This document shows positions 26,001 to 33,934 of a stretch of 64,000 nucleotides of DNA, in pieces. Each line of letters begins with the position of its first letter. Within the stretch, counting starts at the first letter, position 1. Source of the stretch: Bacillota bacterium (GTDB lineage: Bacteria > Bacillota > Clostridia > Lachnospirales > Lachnospiraceae); assembly GCA_023409535.1 (NCBI GenBank), contig JAEYGZ010000039.1, forward strand, positions 496,001 through 560,000, read 5' to 3'. Position numbers and translations under genes: made by a program. Under the pieces are notes generated by a model, which worked only from the letters and a program-made list of their open reading frames with translations, made no database searches and was not told the origin of the DNA.

Positions 26001-26523
26001 CGGTATCTTCTATTATCACATTGATGATCCGATTGTTGCCAAATTAGAGCAGGCAGAGGAGGAAATCTATAAAAGCCTTCGCATGAACGGACTGGTCAAT
26101 GAAGCTCCTGAGGTGCTTTCAAGTATGGATCATAAGCTGGCGGGACCGGACGGAGCACTGCGGGCATCTGCAAAATCTGAAATCATACCGGTAGAGACTA
26201 ACAAGGACGGAGCTTTAACCAAGCGGTCTTCGGCCGCCAATGAGAAGCAGATGAAGGAATTGGTGGAGTATGTTAACCATAAGCTGGTGGAGGACAGTAA
26301 ACAAATCTTATCCGGTGATACGAGACTCAATCCTTACCGGATGGAGCAGCGTACTGCCTGTGATTACTGTGAATACCGGTCTGCCTGCGGCTTTGATGTC
26401 AGGCTTCCCGGACATGGATACCGTAATCTGGCGAAGAAATCTGCGGAAGAGATGAAGGAAGAGATCTTTGGTGGAAAGGATGACAGTTATGGCTTGGACG
26501 AGAGCGCAGCAAAAGGTAATTGA
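23089..26523 (+). CDS. addB: ATP-dependent helicase/nuclease subunit B
   Basis: 1144 residues. AddB pairs with AddA to process double-strand DNA ends before RecA loading. It has a Walker A GSAGSGKS (about 8-15) and a UvrD-like core. The C-terminal nuclease domain has LDLYEE...VVDYKSG. The four cysteines that hold the Fe-S cluster are recognisable: one in YAGCAFAHF and three in CDYCEYRSAC near the end. The start ATG follows ACGGGAGGAAGATCGG. The last 35 bases overlap addA, so the subunits are translationally coupled. Confidence 0.97.
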   Translation: MSLQLFLGSAGSGKSYQLYREIIEQSKRNPDTNYLVIVPEQFTLQTQKDIVALHPEHGVMNVDILSFLRFAYRIFDEIGRNETPVLEDTGKSMVLRKVVAEKRKELALFGTNVKKPGFIGELKSLLSELYQYNIGPEDFSRMQEIAGGKPVLQAKLKDLFTIYEGFQSFMKDRYITAEEILVVLRDAMDHSEWIKDTVICLDGFTGFTPCQYQILLKMMRYAKKLMITVTIDPSEDITETGEEHQLFSLSKKTIHKLYRLAEEAGTAIEEPKYAHVSNAVEIPYRFIHSPALASLEHNLFRYPFRPYKNRQEDIRLYAARDVYSEIGFVAREIKRLVREEGFRYQDIAVVSGNVEEYGRIAKRSFALAGIPCFVDYKKDIIGNPFVELLRSAVTIVSEDYSYEAVFRYLRTGLTELAEEEIDLLENYVLATGIRGNKRWKEPFARRHKSREGIDLDRMNQIREKVLKDLAPFYEILKDKEKTLKDYTAALYELGVRLNLEQKLSDYSKWFAEHNEPLIAKEFEQVYRIVMDLYDQMVLLLGTEHCSLREFSEILDTGFVEVKVGLIPPGVDEVVVGDTQRTRLKAIKALFFIGVNEGIIPGALSSGGILSDMERELLIDHEIELAPTKRQQAFTEQFYIYLNMTKPREKLYITYHKLNEEGKSLNPSFLIGKLKQLFPSLRIAEDDTQEDLEHILKDDGIGYLTQGLREYHQKETSDLWKELYLYYRIHQEKEPVLNKLIQGAFYINKENGISGEAARLLYGRELKGSVTRLEKYAGCAFAHFLSFGLSLEERQEYKLAVPDIGNIFHNAIDYFSKRLDGGEFNWHTIPDEVREAWAVESVRRAVEEYENSFLRSTKRNEYLITRMERITIRTLWALCNQIKQGAFEPAGYEMPFYHIPDSVLTLQGRIDRLDLYEEENKVYVRVVDYKSGHTTFDIGSVYYGLQQQLSVYLSAAMDYLVKRYPGRELIPAGIFYYHIDDPIVAKLEQAEEEIYKSLRMNGLVNEAPEVLSSMDHKLAGPDGALRASAKSEIIPVETNKDGALTKRSSAANEKQMKELVEYVNHKLVEDSKQILSGDTRLNPYRMEQRTACDYCEYRSACGFDVRLPGHGYRNLAKKSAEEMKEEIFGGKDDSYGLDESAAKGN

Positions 26524-29500
26524 TACAAGAAATAAGAATTTACTGGTCTCAGCGGCGGCAGGTTCAGGTAAGACTGCCGTATTGGTTGAGCGGATTATTT
26601 CTATGATATCCGAGGGGGAGAACCCTCTGGATATTGACCATTTGCTGGTGGTTACCTTTACCAATGCCGCTGCTGCCGAGATGAGGGAGCGAATTGGTAA
26701 GGCAATTGATGCAAAGCTGATCAGTGAGCCGGATAATCAGCACCTGCAGAAGCAGCTCTCTCTGTTACAGAGTGCCCAGATAACTACAATCCACAGCTTT
26801 TGTCTTTATGTCATTCGCAATTATTTTCACCGGATAGACCTGGATCCATCCTTTAAGATAGCGGAAGAGTCTGAGATCACCCTGATGAAATCCGATGTTA
26901 TCGCAGATATACTGGAACATTGGTATGATGAGGGCAGAGAGGATTTTCATGCGCTGATCGAGAGCTATTCGTATTCAAAATCAGATCTGCCAATTGAGGA
27001 GCTGGTGCTTTCGCTGTACAGCTTTTCTATGAGTGCACCCTGGCCCGAGGCATGGATTAACGGGATTCGTAACATGTTTGACGCGGCTTCCTTTGAAGCA
27101 CTGGGCAATACACATTGGATGAAGGAGCTGTTATCCTATGTAGACACGGTGTTGGGTGATCTTCTGAATAAGAGCGCCGAAGCCCTGGCCCTTTGCTGTG
27201 AGCCGGGCGGTCCGGTACCTTATGAGGCAGCACTGATGTCAGACCGTAAACTTTTATTGACCTTAAAGTCAGCCGCCTCTTATGAGGAGTATTCCGGATT
27301 GTTTGCAGGAATTACCTTTGAGCGTCTGTCCGCCAAGAAGGATGACAGTGTTCTCCCCTGGAAGAAGGACCGGGTTAAGGAACTGCGGGAGGAAGTGAAG
27401 AAGGGCCTTAAGGATCTGACCGGCCAATTCTTCTTCCAGCCTCCTAAGGAGATGCTGACGGATATGCAGGCAGTCTCCGGGGTAATGCAGGTGCTCTTTG
27501 ATCTGACGCTGGAGTTCATGGAAGCATTTGCGGCAAAGAAGGAAGAGAAGAACCTTATCGATTTTAATGATTTGGAGCATTTTGCATTAAAGATACTGGT
27601 GAAGCAGAGTCAGGAGGGACAGGCTTCAGCGCTTCCCATACCTTCAGAAGCTGCATTAGAGCTGCGAACGCACTATGATGAGATTCTGATTGATGAATAT
27701 CAGGACAGCAATATGGTGCAGGAGACAATTTTAAAAAGCATCTCCAGAGAGGATGAGGGTAAGCCAAATCGATTCATGGTAGGTGACGTGAAGCAGAGTA
27801 TTTATAAATTCCGTCTTGCCATGCCGGAGATCTTCATGGAGAAATACGGCAGTTATTCCTGTGAGGACAGGGACACCGACGGAGCGGAGAATAATTACCA
27901 GCGGATCGATTTGGATAAGAATTTTCGAAGCAGGAAGACGGTTCTTGACTATGTGAATAAAATATTTGAGCAGATCATGCAGGCCAGTGTCGGCGGTATT
28001 ATCTATGATGCTGCGGCAGCTTTAAAATATGGGGATCTGTATGAGGAAACCATACCGGCTGCGGGCGGTGATATAAGCCCGGTTTCGGCTGAGATTGCTG
28101 CGCGGATCGCACAGGAGGTTGAACTTCTGCTGGTGACGGAGGAAGAGGGGCTTGAGATGGCCGATTCTTCTTTCGGTTCTGAGGAGCGGATGACGGGAGC
28201 AGCAGATGGAGATGCGGCATCGAAAGCTGATGAAGAGGAAGCCATCTATACAAAAAAGGAATTAGAGGCCAGATCTGTCGCCCGCAGAATCAGAGAGCTG
28301 ACCGATCCGGAGACCGGTATGCTGGTATTTGACCAGAAGACGAAGAAGCACCGTCCTGCAGCCTACAAGGATATTGTTATATTGCTTCGCAGCATGTCAG
28401 GCTGGTCGGAGGTATTTGTCAATACTCTGATGCAGGAGGGTATCCCTGCCCATGCCGATACAGGTACCGGGTATTTTCAGACCTTGGAAATCATGGCGAT
28501 CTTAAATATGCTGCGGATTATTGATAATCCGAGGCAGGATATCCCGCTTACAGGTGTCCTGTATTCGCCCATGGTAGGACTTACCTCAACAGAGCTTGCA
28601 TTGTTGAAAGCAGGCAAGCGTAATGTGAGTATGTATACGGCAATGCTTGATTATGTACAGCAGGAGCAGAGTCCCGAAGAAGCAGGGAATTCAGATAGAA
28701 GCGGTCTTTTACATAAGCTTGAAAGCTTCCTTCTTCAGCTGAATACCTTCCGGGCCATGGTAAATCACAAGCCCATCCATGAACTGCTTCAGCTGGTGCT
28801 TGATCAGACAGGTTACTATTATTATGTCAGCGCAATGCCGGGAGGAGAGCAGAGAAAGGCTAACATCGACATGCTGGTTTCCCAGGCGGTCAGATTTGAA
28901 AAGGGAAGCTACAGCGGGCTGTTTCATTTCATCCGGTATATGGAGAAGCTCCATAAATATGAGGTGGATTTCGGCGAGGCGGCTACCTCGGGAGAGCAGG
29001 ATAATACCGTTCGGATTATGAGCATTCATAAGAGCAAGGGCCTGGAGTTCCCGATTGTGATCGTAGGAGGAATGAGTAAGCAGTTTAATACCCAGGATCT
29101 TCGCAGCAGTATTGTCCTGCACAGCGAATTAGGCGTCGGGCCGGAATATATTGATTGCAGCCGGAGAACGAAGGTTCCGACCCTGCTTAAGAAGGTTATC
29201 CAGAAGAAGGTTCAGATTGAGAACCTGGGGGAAGAGCTGCGTGTGCTTTATGTTGCTATGACAAGAGCGAAGGAGAAGCTGATCCTGTCAGGATATCTTA
29301 ACTCCAGGGAGGAGCTGGTGCAAAAGGACTGCTCCTTCTTTGAATTACTGTCCGCGAAGAGCTATCTGGATTGGGTGCTTCCTGCAATGCTTAACAGAAT
29401 TGGGATGCCGAATCAGACGGAGGGGGATTTCCAATCGTGGAGTTCTGATGGAATGACCATTTCTATCATAAATAAAGAAGAGCTTTTAGCACAGGAGATC

Positions 29501-30349
29501 AATAAACAGATCTTCCTGCTGATGGATGCTAAGGAGCTTGAAGGGATAACGACAGAGCAGGTATATGATTCTGAATTAAAATCAGTGCTGGAGGAGAGGC
29601 TGAAATTCAGTTATCCATATCAAAAGGAAGCCGGACTTAAAGTAAAGATGACCGTATCGGAATTAAAGAAGCTGGGGCAGTTTCAGGATGAAGAGCAAAG
29701 TGTGAATCTATATCCTGACAATGAGCCTGCTGCCATAGCTGCAGGAAGCATACCGTCTGATTCGAAGCATGAGAACAGTACTTCCGCTGTGACGATACCT
29801 GCATTCCTGCGCGAGACGCAGGAGGTTATCGCAGGTACTGACCGCGGTACGCTGTATCATAGGGTATTGGAGCTGATTGATCTGATGAGGATTGGCAGCA
29901 GGGAGGACCTTCAGAAGGAGCTTAATTGCCTGATCAGGGATAATAAAATAAAGGGTGAGGATATCGAAAAATTAAAATTTGAAAATATTTATCAGTTTAC
30001 CAGAAGTGATATTGCACGTCGAATGAGAAAGGCGCAGGCAAGTAATCACCTGTTCAAGGAAAAGCAATTTGTCATCGGCAGGAAGGCTTCTGAGGTTATC
30101 AAGGATTCAGAGAGTGAAGAACTGGTTCTGATTCAGGGTATTATAGATGTGTTTTTTGAAGAGGAGGGGGAGCTGGTTCTGCTTGATTATAAATCCGATC
30201 TGGTAGAACAGGAGGAGCAATTGGTAAAGCGATATCAGGTTCAGCTGGAATATTATAAGAAAGCCTTGGAGCAGATGCTTAAGAAGCGGGTCAAGGAAAT
30301 GGTCATTTATTCCCTGCCTCTTGCGAAGGAAATCCGAATAGAAGCATAG
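26489..30349 (+). CDS. addA: ATP-dependent helicase/nuclease subunit A
   Basis: 1286 residues. AddA is the UvrD-like 3'-5' helicase plus nuclease of AddAB. Walker A is SAAAGSGKTAVL, motif II IDEYQDSN and motif VI VLYVAMTRAKEKLIL. The C-terminal nuclease has IQGIIDVFF and LLDYKSD. I place the start at ATG 26489 (MAWTRAQQ), the normal family N-terminus, 9 nt after AAAGG; ATG 26480 touches the ribosome binding site. An insertion around residues 530-580 is acidic and low in complexity, as in many AddA proteins. A spore-protein gene follows. Confidence 0.97.
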   Translation: MAWTRAQQKVIDTRNKNLLVSAAAGSGKTAVLVERIISMISEGENPLDIDHLLVVTFTNAAAAEMRERIGKAIDAKLISEPDNQHLQKQLSLLQSAQITTIHSFCLYVIRNYFHRIDLDPSFKIAEESEITLMKSDVIADILEHWYDEGREDFHALIESYSYSKSDLPIEELVLSLYSFSMSAPWPEAWINGIRNMFDAASFEALGNTHWMKELLSYVDTVLGDLLNKSAEALALCCEPGGPVPYEAALMSDRKLLLTLKSAASYEEYSGLFAGITFERLSAKKDDSVLPWKKDRVKELREEVKKGLKDLTGQFFFQPPKEMLTDMQAVSGVMQVLFDLTLEFMEAFAAKKEEKNLIDFNDLEHFALKILVKQSQEGQASALPIPSEAALELRTHYDEILIDEYQDSNMVQETILKSISREDEGKPNRFMVGDVKQSIYKFRLAMPEIFMEKYGSYSCEDRDTDGAENNYQRIDLDKNFRSRKTVLDYVNKIFEQIMQASVGGIIYDAAAALKYGDLYEETIPAAGGDISPVSAEIAARIAQEVELLLVTEEEGLEMADSSFGSEERMTGAADGDAASKADEEEAIYTKKELEARSVARRIRELTDPETGMLVFDQKTKKHRPAAYKDIVILLRSMSGWSEVFVNTLMQEGIPAHADTGTGYFQTLEIMAILNMLRIIDNPRQDIPLTGVLYSPMVGLTSTELALLKAGKRNVSMYTAMLDYVQQEQSPEEAGNSDRSGLLHKLESFLLQLNTFRAMVNHKPIHELLQLVLDQTGYYYYVSAMPGGEQRKANIDMLVSQAVRFEKGSYSGLFHFIRYMEKLHKYEVDFGEAATSGEQDNTVRIMSIHKSKGLEFPIVIVGGMSKQFNTQDLRSSIVLHSELGVGPEYIDCSRRTKVPTLLKKVIQKKVQIENLGEELRVLYVAMTRAKEKLILSGYLNSREELVQKDCSFFELLSAKSYLDWVLPAMLNRIGMPNQTEGDFQSWSSDGMTISIINKEELLAQEINKQIFLLMDAKELEGITTEQVYDSELKSVLEERLKFSYPYQKEAGLKVKMTVSELKKLGQFQDEEQSVNLYPDNEPAAIAAGSIPSDSKHENSTSAVTIPAFLRETQEVIAGTDRGTLYHRVLELIDLMRIGSREDLQKELNCLIRDNKIKGEDIEKLKFENIYQFTRSDIARRMRKAQASNHLFKEKQFVIGRKASEVIKDSESEELVLIQGIIDVFFEEEGELVLLDYKSDLVEQEEQLVKRYQVQLEYYKKALEQMLKKRVKEMVIYSLPLAKEIRIEA

Positions 30350-30443
30350 AAGATGGGTACACTCTAGTCAAGCAGTTCGAAAGAAAGCAGCAAAGGTGAG
30401 TTGCGCATGCTTGAATAATTACTTTGACGGAAGGGTGAACCAC

Positions 30444-30671
30444 ATGGGTAAGAGGCTAAGGAAGATTGACTTAGATCATATTAAACCGGAGGAAAAACTG
30501 AAATATGATATTGCCAGGGAGCTTGGATATCTGGACAAGGTTACAGAGGCTGGATGGAAGTCTCTGACTGCGAAGGAATCGGGCAGAATCGGAGGCTTGA
30601 TGACAAAGCGCAGACGGGAAGAGGCCCGGAATACTTTGAACAGGGATAATTCAGTCGATGCATTGCATTAG
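30444..30671 (+). CDS. alpha/beta-type small acid-soluble spore protein
   Basis: 75 residues. The two conserved blocks are recognisable: KYDIARELGYLDKV (first helix) and LTAKESGRIGGLMTKR, where alpha/beta SASPs have the germination-protease site region and the GG-containing second helix. These proteins coat spore DNA. The start ATG 30444 follows AAGGGTG; 16 upstream codons in frame are probably untranslated. The C-terminus is longer and more charged than the classic SspA/B, so it is a divergent member. Forespore expression is expected, but I could not find a convincing SigG promoter. Confidence 0.85.
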   Translation: MGKRLRKIDLDHIKPEEKLKYDIARELGYLDKVTEAGWKSLTAKESGRIGGLMTKRRREEARNTLNRDNSVDALH

Positions 30672-30690
30672 AATGGCAGCGGAAAATAGA

Positions 30691-30735
30691 AAACGCATAA
30701 CATACGGATAAGTGATGTTATGCGTTTTTATTTTT
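30691..30735 (+). terminator. terminator of the spore-protein gene
   Basis: AAACGCATAACAT (30691-30703) and ATGTTATGCGTTT (30715-30727) form a 13-bp stem followed by TTTATTTTT. Confidence 0.93.
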
Positions 30736-30776
30736 ACACTAACATAACATGCCTGCATCTTTGAATAAGTTTGGGC

Positions 30777-30795
30777 AGCGTACAGTCTGTACGCT
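30777..30795. repeat. 19-bp perfect palindrome AGCGTACAG-T-CTGTACGCT
   Basis: Perfect 9-bp arms around a single base, in the gap between the SASP terminator and the ROK gene. There is no T run. With a 1-nt centre it is more like a protein-binding site than an RNA hairpin. Confidence 0.6.
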
Positions 30796-30821
30796 AGGAT
30801 TACGCAGGCTCAAACTTCCAA

Positions 30822-30851
30822 GTGTGAATTATGCTTTTCAATAATTCACAC
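30822..30851 (-). terminator. hairpin at the end of the ROK gene
   Basis: GTGTGAATTAT (30822-30832) and ATAATTCACAC (30841-30851) form an 11-bp perfect stem that overlaps the ROK stop codon. The - strand tail is only mildly T-rich, so it is a weak terminator or an mRNA end-protecting hairpin. Confidence 0.5.
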
Positions 30852-32011
30852 TAAACACGCAGGCTGATATGATTTAGCTTCAACAGATCGACACCGAGGA
30901 AGCCTCTGATCGCAACGCAGACACCGCCCAGCAGTATGGAGGTATCCTGCAGCACGGAGGGTACGATTCGCATGTAGCTGTTCATCCTGCTGCTTAACGC
31001 CGATTCAATCCGTTCGGTAATATGCGGAAAGTATATGGTGAAGGAACTGTTGATTACCACAATATCGGGATTATATGCATTCAGTATATTATTGACACCG
31101 ATGGACATATATTTAACAAAGTCTTCCATAATTTTACGGGCATCCGGATCATTGGCCTCATAAGCAACCCGGAACTGTTCAAAGCTCATTTCTTCCGTAT
31201 TCTTTAATTTGGCAAACTCGTGAAGAAGCGCCCGCTCCGAGGTATACTGTTCAAAGCAGCCCTTGTTGCCGCAGGGACATTGTCTGCCGTCGATCTCGAT
31301 GATGGTATGCCCGAATTCGCCGGCTCTGCCATTGTATCCGGTATAAAGCTGGTGATTAATGATTATTCCGAGCCCGATACCGGAATGTACGCTGATATTT
31401 GCAATATTTGCATAGTCATATTGGAAGGTTTTTTCACCAATTACCGATAGATTTGCCTCATTTTCCAGATAAACAGGAGTACTGAAATGCTGCTCCAAAA
31501 CCTCGGCCATATTGATGCCGGACAGATTATAGTAGGGAGCGAAGGAAACCTGATTATTCGCGGTTACACCATGAATACCAAGTGTGATACCCACGAGACC
31601 ATAAGGTGTTTCTCTGGGCAGCTTCATAGATTCGATCAGTTCAATCAGCTCACCGATGACATTTGACACATTTTTCGGTGTTTTGATCTGCTTCAAGCTG
31701 CAATCCTCGCCCACTAAATCTGAAACCAGTGCAGAGATTGTGTCTACACCGATATCAACGCAGATTACATAACCGGCTTTTTTATTCAAACTTAACAGAA
31801 TAGGCTTTCTGCCTAAGTTTGTGTCATCGCTTCCGATCTCGATTACCAGCTTTTTATTAATTAATTCCTGAACAATCGCTGAAATAGTAGCTTTGGTCAG
31901 ACCCAGATGCTTTGCGATTGCGGCTCTGGAGATCGATATATTATTGATGATTGTTTCCATTACCAGATTAGTATTGATGTCACGTATGAGTTCTTTACTG
32001 CCTGTTACCAT
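30851..32011 (-). CDS. xylR: ROK-family transcriptional repressor, XylR-like
   Basis: 386 residues. An N-terminal winged helix (about 10-65, containing ISRAAIAKHLGLTKATIS) precedes a ROK sugar-kinase-like domain (about 80-370). The ROK zinc motif is intact: CPCGNKGCFEQY with the upstream His in GHTIIE. The start ATG 32011 follows AAGGGTGACTGTA; 13 further upstream codons in frame are less likely. It diverges from xylulokinase across a promoter region with a palindromic site, the arrangement of XylR repressors. Xylose is the probable inducer (inference). Confidence 0.88.
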   Translation of the reverse strand: MVTGSKELIRDINTNLVMETIINNISISRAAIAKHLGLTKATISAIVQELINKKLVIEIGSDDTNLGRKPILLSLNKKAGYVICVDIGVDTISALVSDLVGEDCSLKQIKTPKNVSNVIGELIELIESMKLPRETPYGLVGITLGIHGVTANNQVSFAPYYNLSGINMAEVLEQHFSTPVYLENEANLSVIGEKTFQYDYANIANISVHSGIGLGIIINHQLYTGYNGRAGEFGHTIIEIDGRQCPCGNKGCFEQYTSERALLHEFAKLKNTEEMSFEQFRVAYEANDPDARKIMEDFVKYMSIGVNNILNAYNPDIVVINSSFTIYFPHITERIESALSSRMNSYMRIVPSVLQDTSILLGGVCVAIRGFLGVDLLKLNHISLRV

Positions 32012-32093
32012 TACAGTCACCCTTCGTATAAAAATTATATTTATACTCATGGTAGCATAAAAAGTTTTTTTTGGAAAGAAAAAGTTTACTTAC

Positions 32094-32122
32094 TTGACAT
32101 CGTTATTGCAAGTTGCTATAGT
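32094..32122 (+). promoter_or_regulatory. SigA promoter for xylB
   Basis: Consensus TTGACA (32094-32099), 17 nt, TATAGT (32117-32122). The predicted start near 32129 touches the palindromic site at 32130, and the leader to xylB is about 155 nt. Confidence 0.85.
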
Positions 32123-32129
32123 TAATAGG

Positions 32130-32160
32130 AATATAGTTTATTCACCAAATAATCAATATT
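32130..32160. promoter_or_regulatory. candidate XylR (ROK) operator at the xylB promoter
   Basis: Imperfect palindrome with outer arms AATAT/ATATT and inner arms GnTTATT/AATAAnC; the left half reads AATATAGTTTATT. It overlaps the predicted start of transcription. TAGTTTATT recurs in the perfect palindrome at 37992-38010 before the oligoxylanase gene and resembles half-sites of XylR operators (TTAGTTT). Confidence 0.55.
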
Positions 32161-32201
32161 CTTATTTTAATGAGGAAGAAAGGGAGATTCTGTCTCCTTG
32201 A

Positions 32202-32278
32202 ATCAAAAAGGAGAGAATAACTCCTTTGATAAAATCCAAAAAGGAGATAACATCTCCTTTTACAAATCAAAAAGGAGA
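32202..32278 (+). repeat. three Shine-Dalgarno-like direct repeats with interleaved anti-SD segments
   Basis: ATCAAAAAGGAGA (32202), ATCCAAAAAGGAGA (32234) and ATCAAAAAGGAGA (32266) recur with a period of exactly 32 bp. The last copy is the real xylB ribosome binding site. Between and before them lie TCTCCTT (32193), CTCCTTT (32221) and TCTCCTTT (32253), each able to pair with a neighbouring GGAG. The clearest hairpin is AAAGGAGAT-AAC-ATCTCCTTT. Competing pairings could hide or expose the real site. Confidence 0.8.
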
Positions 32279-32286
32279 TGTGGTAT

Positions 32287-33756
32287 ATGCTGTATGTAGG
32301 TGTGGATTTAGGAACTTCATCCGTAAAGCTTCTGTTAATGGATGAAGCAGGAGACATTAAAAGTATCGTTACCAGGGAATATCCGCTGTATTTCCCCAAG
32401 CCCGGCTGGTCCGAACAGAATCCGGAGGACTGGTATACAGGTCTTGTTGATGGGATCAAGGAGCTGACGAAGGATTGTGATAAATCATTGATTGACGGTA
32501 TCAGCTTCAGCGGACAGATGCACGGAATGGTTATTCTGGACGAGCAGGATCATGTGATCCGGCCGGCAATCCTGTGGAACGACGGGCGTACCCAGGCAGA
32601 ATGTGATTATTTGAATAATGAAATCGGCAGGGAAAAAATCTCCGGCTATACAGCAAACATGGCTCTCACAGGCTTTACCGCACCGAAGCTTCTATGGGTG
32701 AGAAAGCATGAACCGGAGAACTTCGCAAGGATTAAGAAGGTTATGCTTCCCAAGGATTACATTGCTTATAAGCTTTCCGGCATTCATTGCACCGATGTGT
32801 CCGATGCTTCGGGTATGCTTTTACTGGATGTTAAGAATAAGCGCTGGTCCAAGGAAATGCTTGATATCTGCGGCTTAAAGGAAGAGCAGATGGCAAAAAT
32901 CCATGAGTCCTATCAGGTGGTTGGCAATATTACGGAGAAGGCAGCGAAGGAACTTGACCTGCCTGCCAGTGTAAAGGTAATTGCCGGCGGCGGAGACCAG
33001 GCAGTGGCGGCAGTCGGAACCGGAACCGTAGGCGACGGTAAATGCAACGTATCCTTAGGAACCTCCGGCGTAGTATTTATCTCCACCAAGGAATTTGCAG
33101 TGGATAAGAACAATTCCCTCCATGCCTTTGCACATGCGGACGGCAGATACCACTTTATGGGTGTTATGCTTTCTGCAGCAGCATCCAGCAAATGGTGGGT
33201 GGAGGAAATCCTTCAGACCAAGGATTATGTAGCTGAAGAAAAGCCTGTGACCAGGTTAGGCGAGAACAATGTATATTTCCTGCCCTATCTGATGGGTGAG
33301 CGGACGCCTCATAACAATCCCAATGCAAGAGGAACCTTTATCGGTATGACCATGGATACTACCCGTGCCGATATGACCCAGGCTATGCTTGAGGGTGTGG
33401 CATATGCCCTCAGGGATTCCTTTGAGATAGTGAAATCTCTCGGGGTAGACCTTGACCGCATCCGTATCAACGGCGGAGGTGCAAAGAGTCCTCTCTGGTG
33501 TAATATTATCGCCAATATGCTGAATGTTAAGGTAGATAAAATCAATTCTACCGAAGGACCTGCTTACGGCGCAGCAATTCTGGCAGCGGTAGGCTGCGGC
33601 AGGTATGCTTCCGTTGAAGAAGCCGCAAATAAGCTTGTGAAGGTGATCAAGACGACGGAGCAGGATCCTGAGATAGTTGCGCTTTATAATAAAAAGTATC
33701 AGGTTTTCAAGGAGCTTTATCCGACCTTAAAGGATGTCTTTGACAAGATGGTGTAG
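32287..33756 (+). CDS. xylB: xylulokinase
   Basis: 489 residues, the normal length. FGGY-family kinase that phosphorylates D-xylulose to xylulose 5-phosphate for the pentose phosphate pathway. It starts LYVGVDLGTSSVKLLL (phosphate-binding loop). SFSGQMHGMV is the xylulokinase-specific block, and GGGDQAVAAVGTG carries the catalytic Asp. I chose ATG 32287, 9 nt after GGAG; ATG 32278 overlaps the ribosome binding site. It is divergent from the ROK repressor. No xylA (isomerase) is in the window. The leader has unusual SD repeats. Confidence 0.97.
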   Translation: MLYVGVDLGTSSVKLLLMDEAGDIKSIVTREYPLYFPKPGWSEQNPEDWYTGLVDGIKELTKDCDKSLIDGISFSGQMHGMVILDEQDHVIRPAILWNDGRTQAECDYLNNEIGREKISGYTANMALTGFTAPKLLWVRKHEPENFARIKKVMLPKDYIAYKLSGIHCTDVSDASGMLLLDVKNKRWSKEMLDICGLKEEQMAKIHESYQVVGNITEKAAKELDLPASVKVIAGGGDQAVAAVGTGTVGDGKCNVSLGTSGVVFISTKEFAVDKNNSLHAFAHADGRYHFMGVMLSAAASSKWWVEEILQTKDYVAEEKPVTRLGENNVYFLPYLMGERTPHNNPNARGTFIGMTMDTTRADMTQAMLEGVAYALRDSFEIVKSLGVDLDRIRINGGGAKSPLWCNIIANMLNVKVDKINSTEGPAYGAAILAAVGCGRYASVEEAANKLVKVIKTTEQDPEIVALYNKKYQVFKELYPTLKDVFDKMV

Positions 33757-33775
33757 GTTGATTTTATAGATACAG

Positions 33776-33812
33776 GCTGTTATGATTCTATTGGAATTGT
33801 AACAGCTTTTTT
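33776..33812 (+). terminator. xylB terminator
   Basis: GCTGTTA (33776-33782) and TAACAGC (33800-33806), with an inner ATTC/GAAT extension, followed by TTTTTT. Confidence 0.88.
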
Positions 33813-33934
33813 ATCGTTTAGAAACGTTCATATTATTCAGAGTAATCTGCATGGGAACAATTTACAGCAGGGCAGGAAATGTTTTTGAACAAAATCCGTA
33901 TTATACTGAAACTACCGTACGGGGGAGGCAGAGC

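Noticed and set aside
30396..30443. Upstream extension of the spore protein frame
   Set aside because: Not like the family's N-terminus; ATG 30444 has its own ribosome binding site.
32161..32286. CRISPR-like array (regular repeats)
   Set aside because: Only three 13-14 nt SD-like units with 32-bp period, no proper spacers and no cas genes; it is a leader structure.
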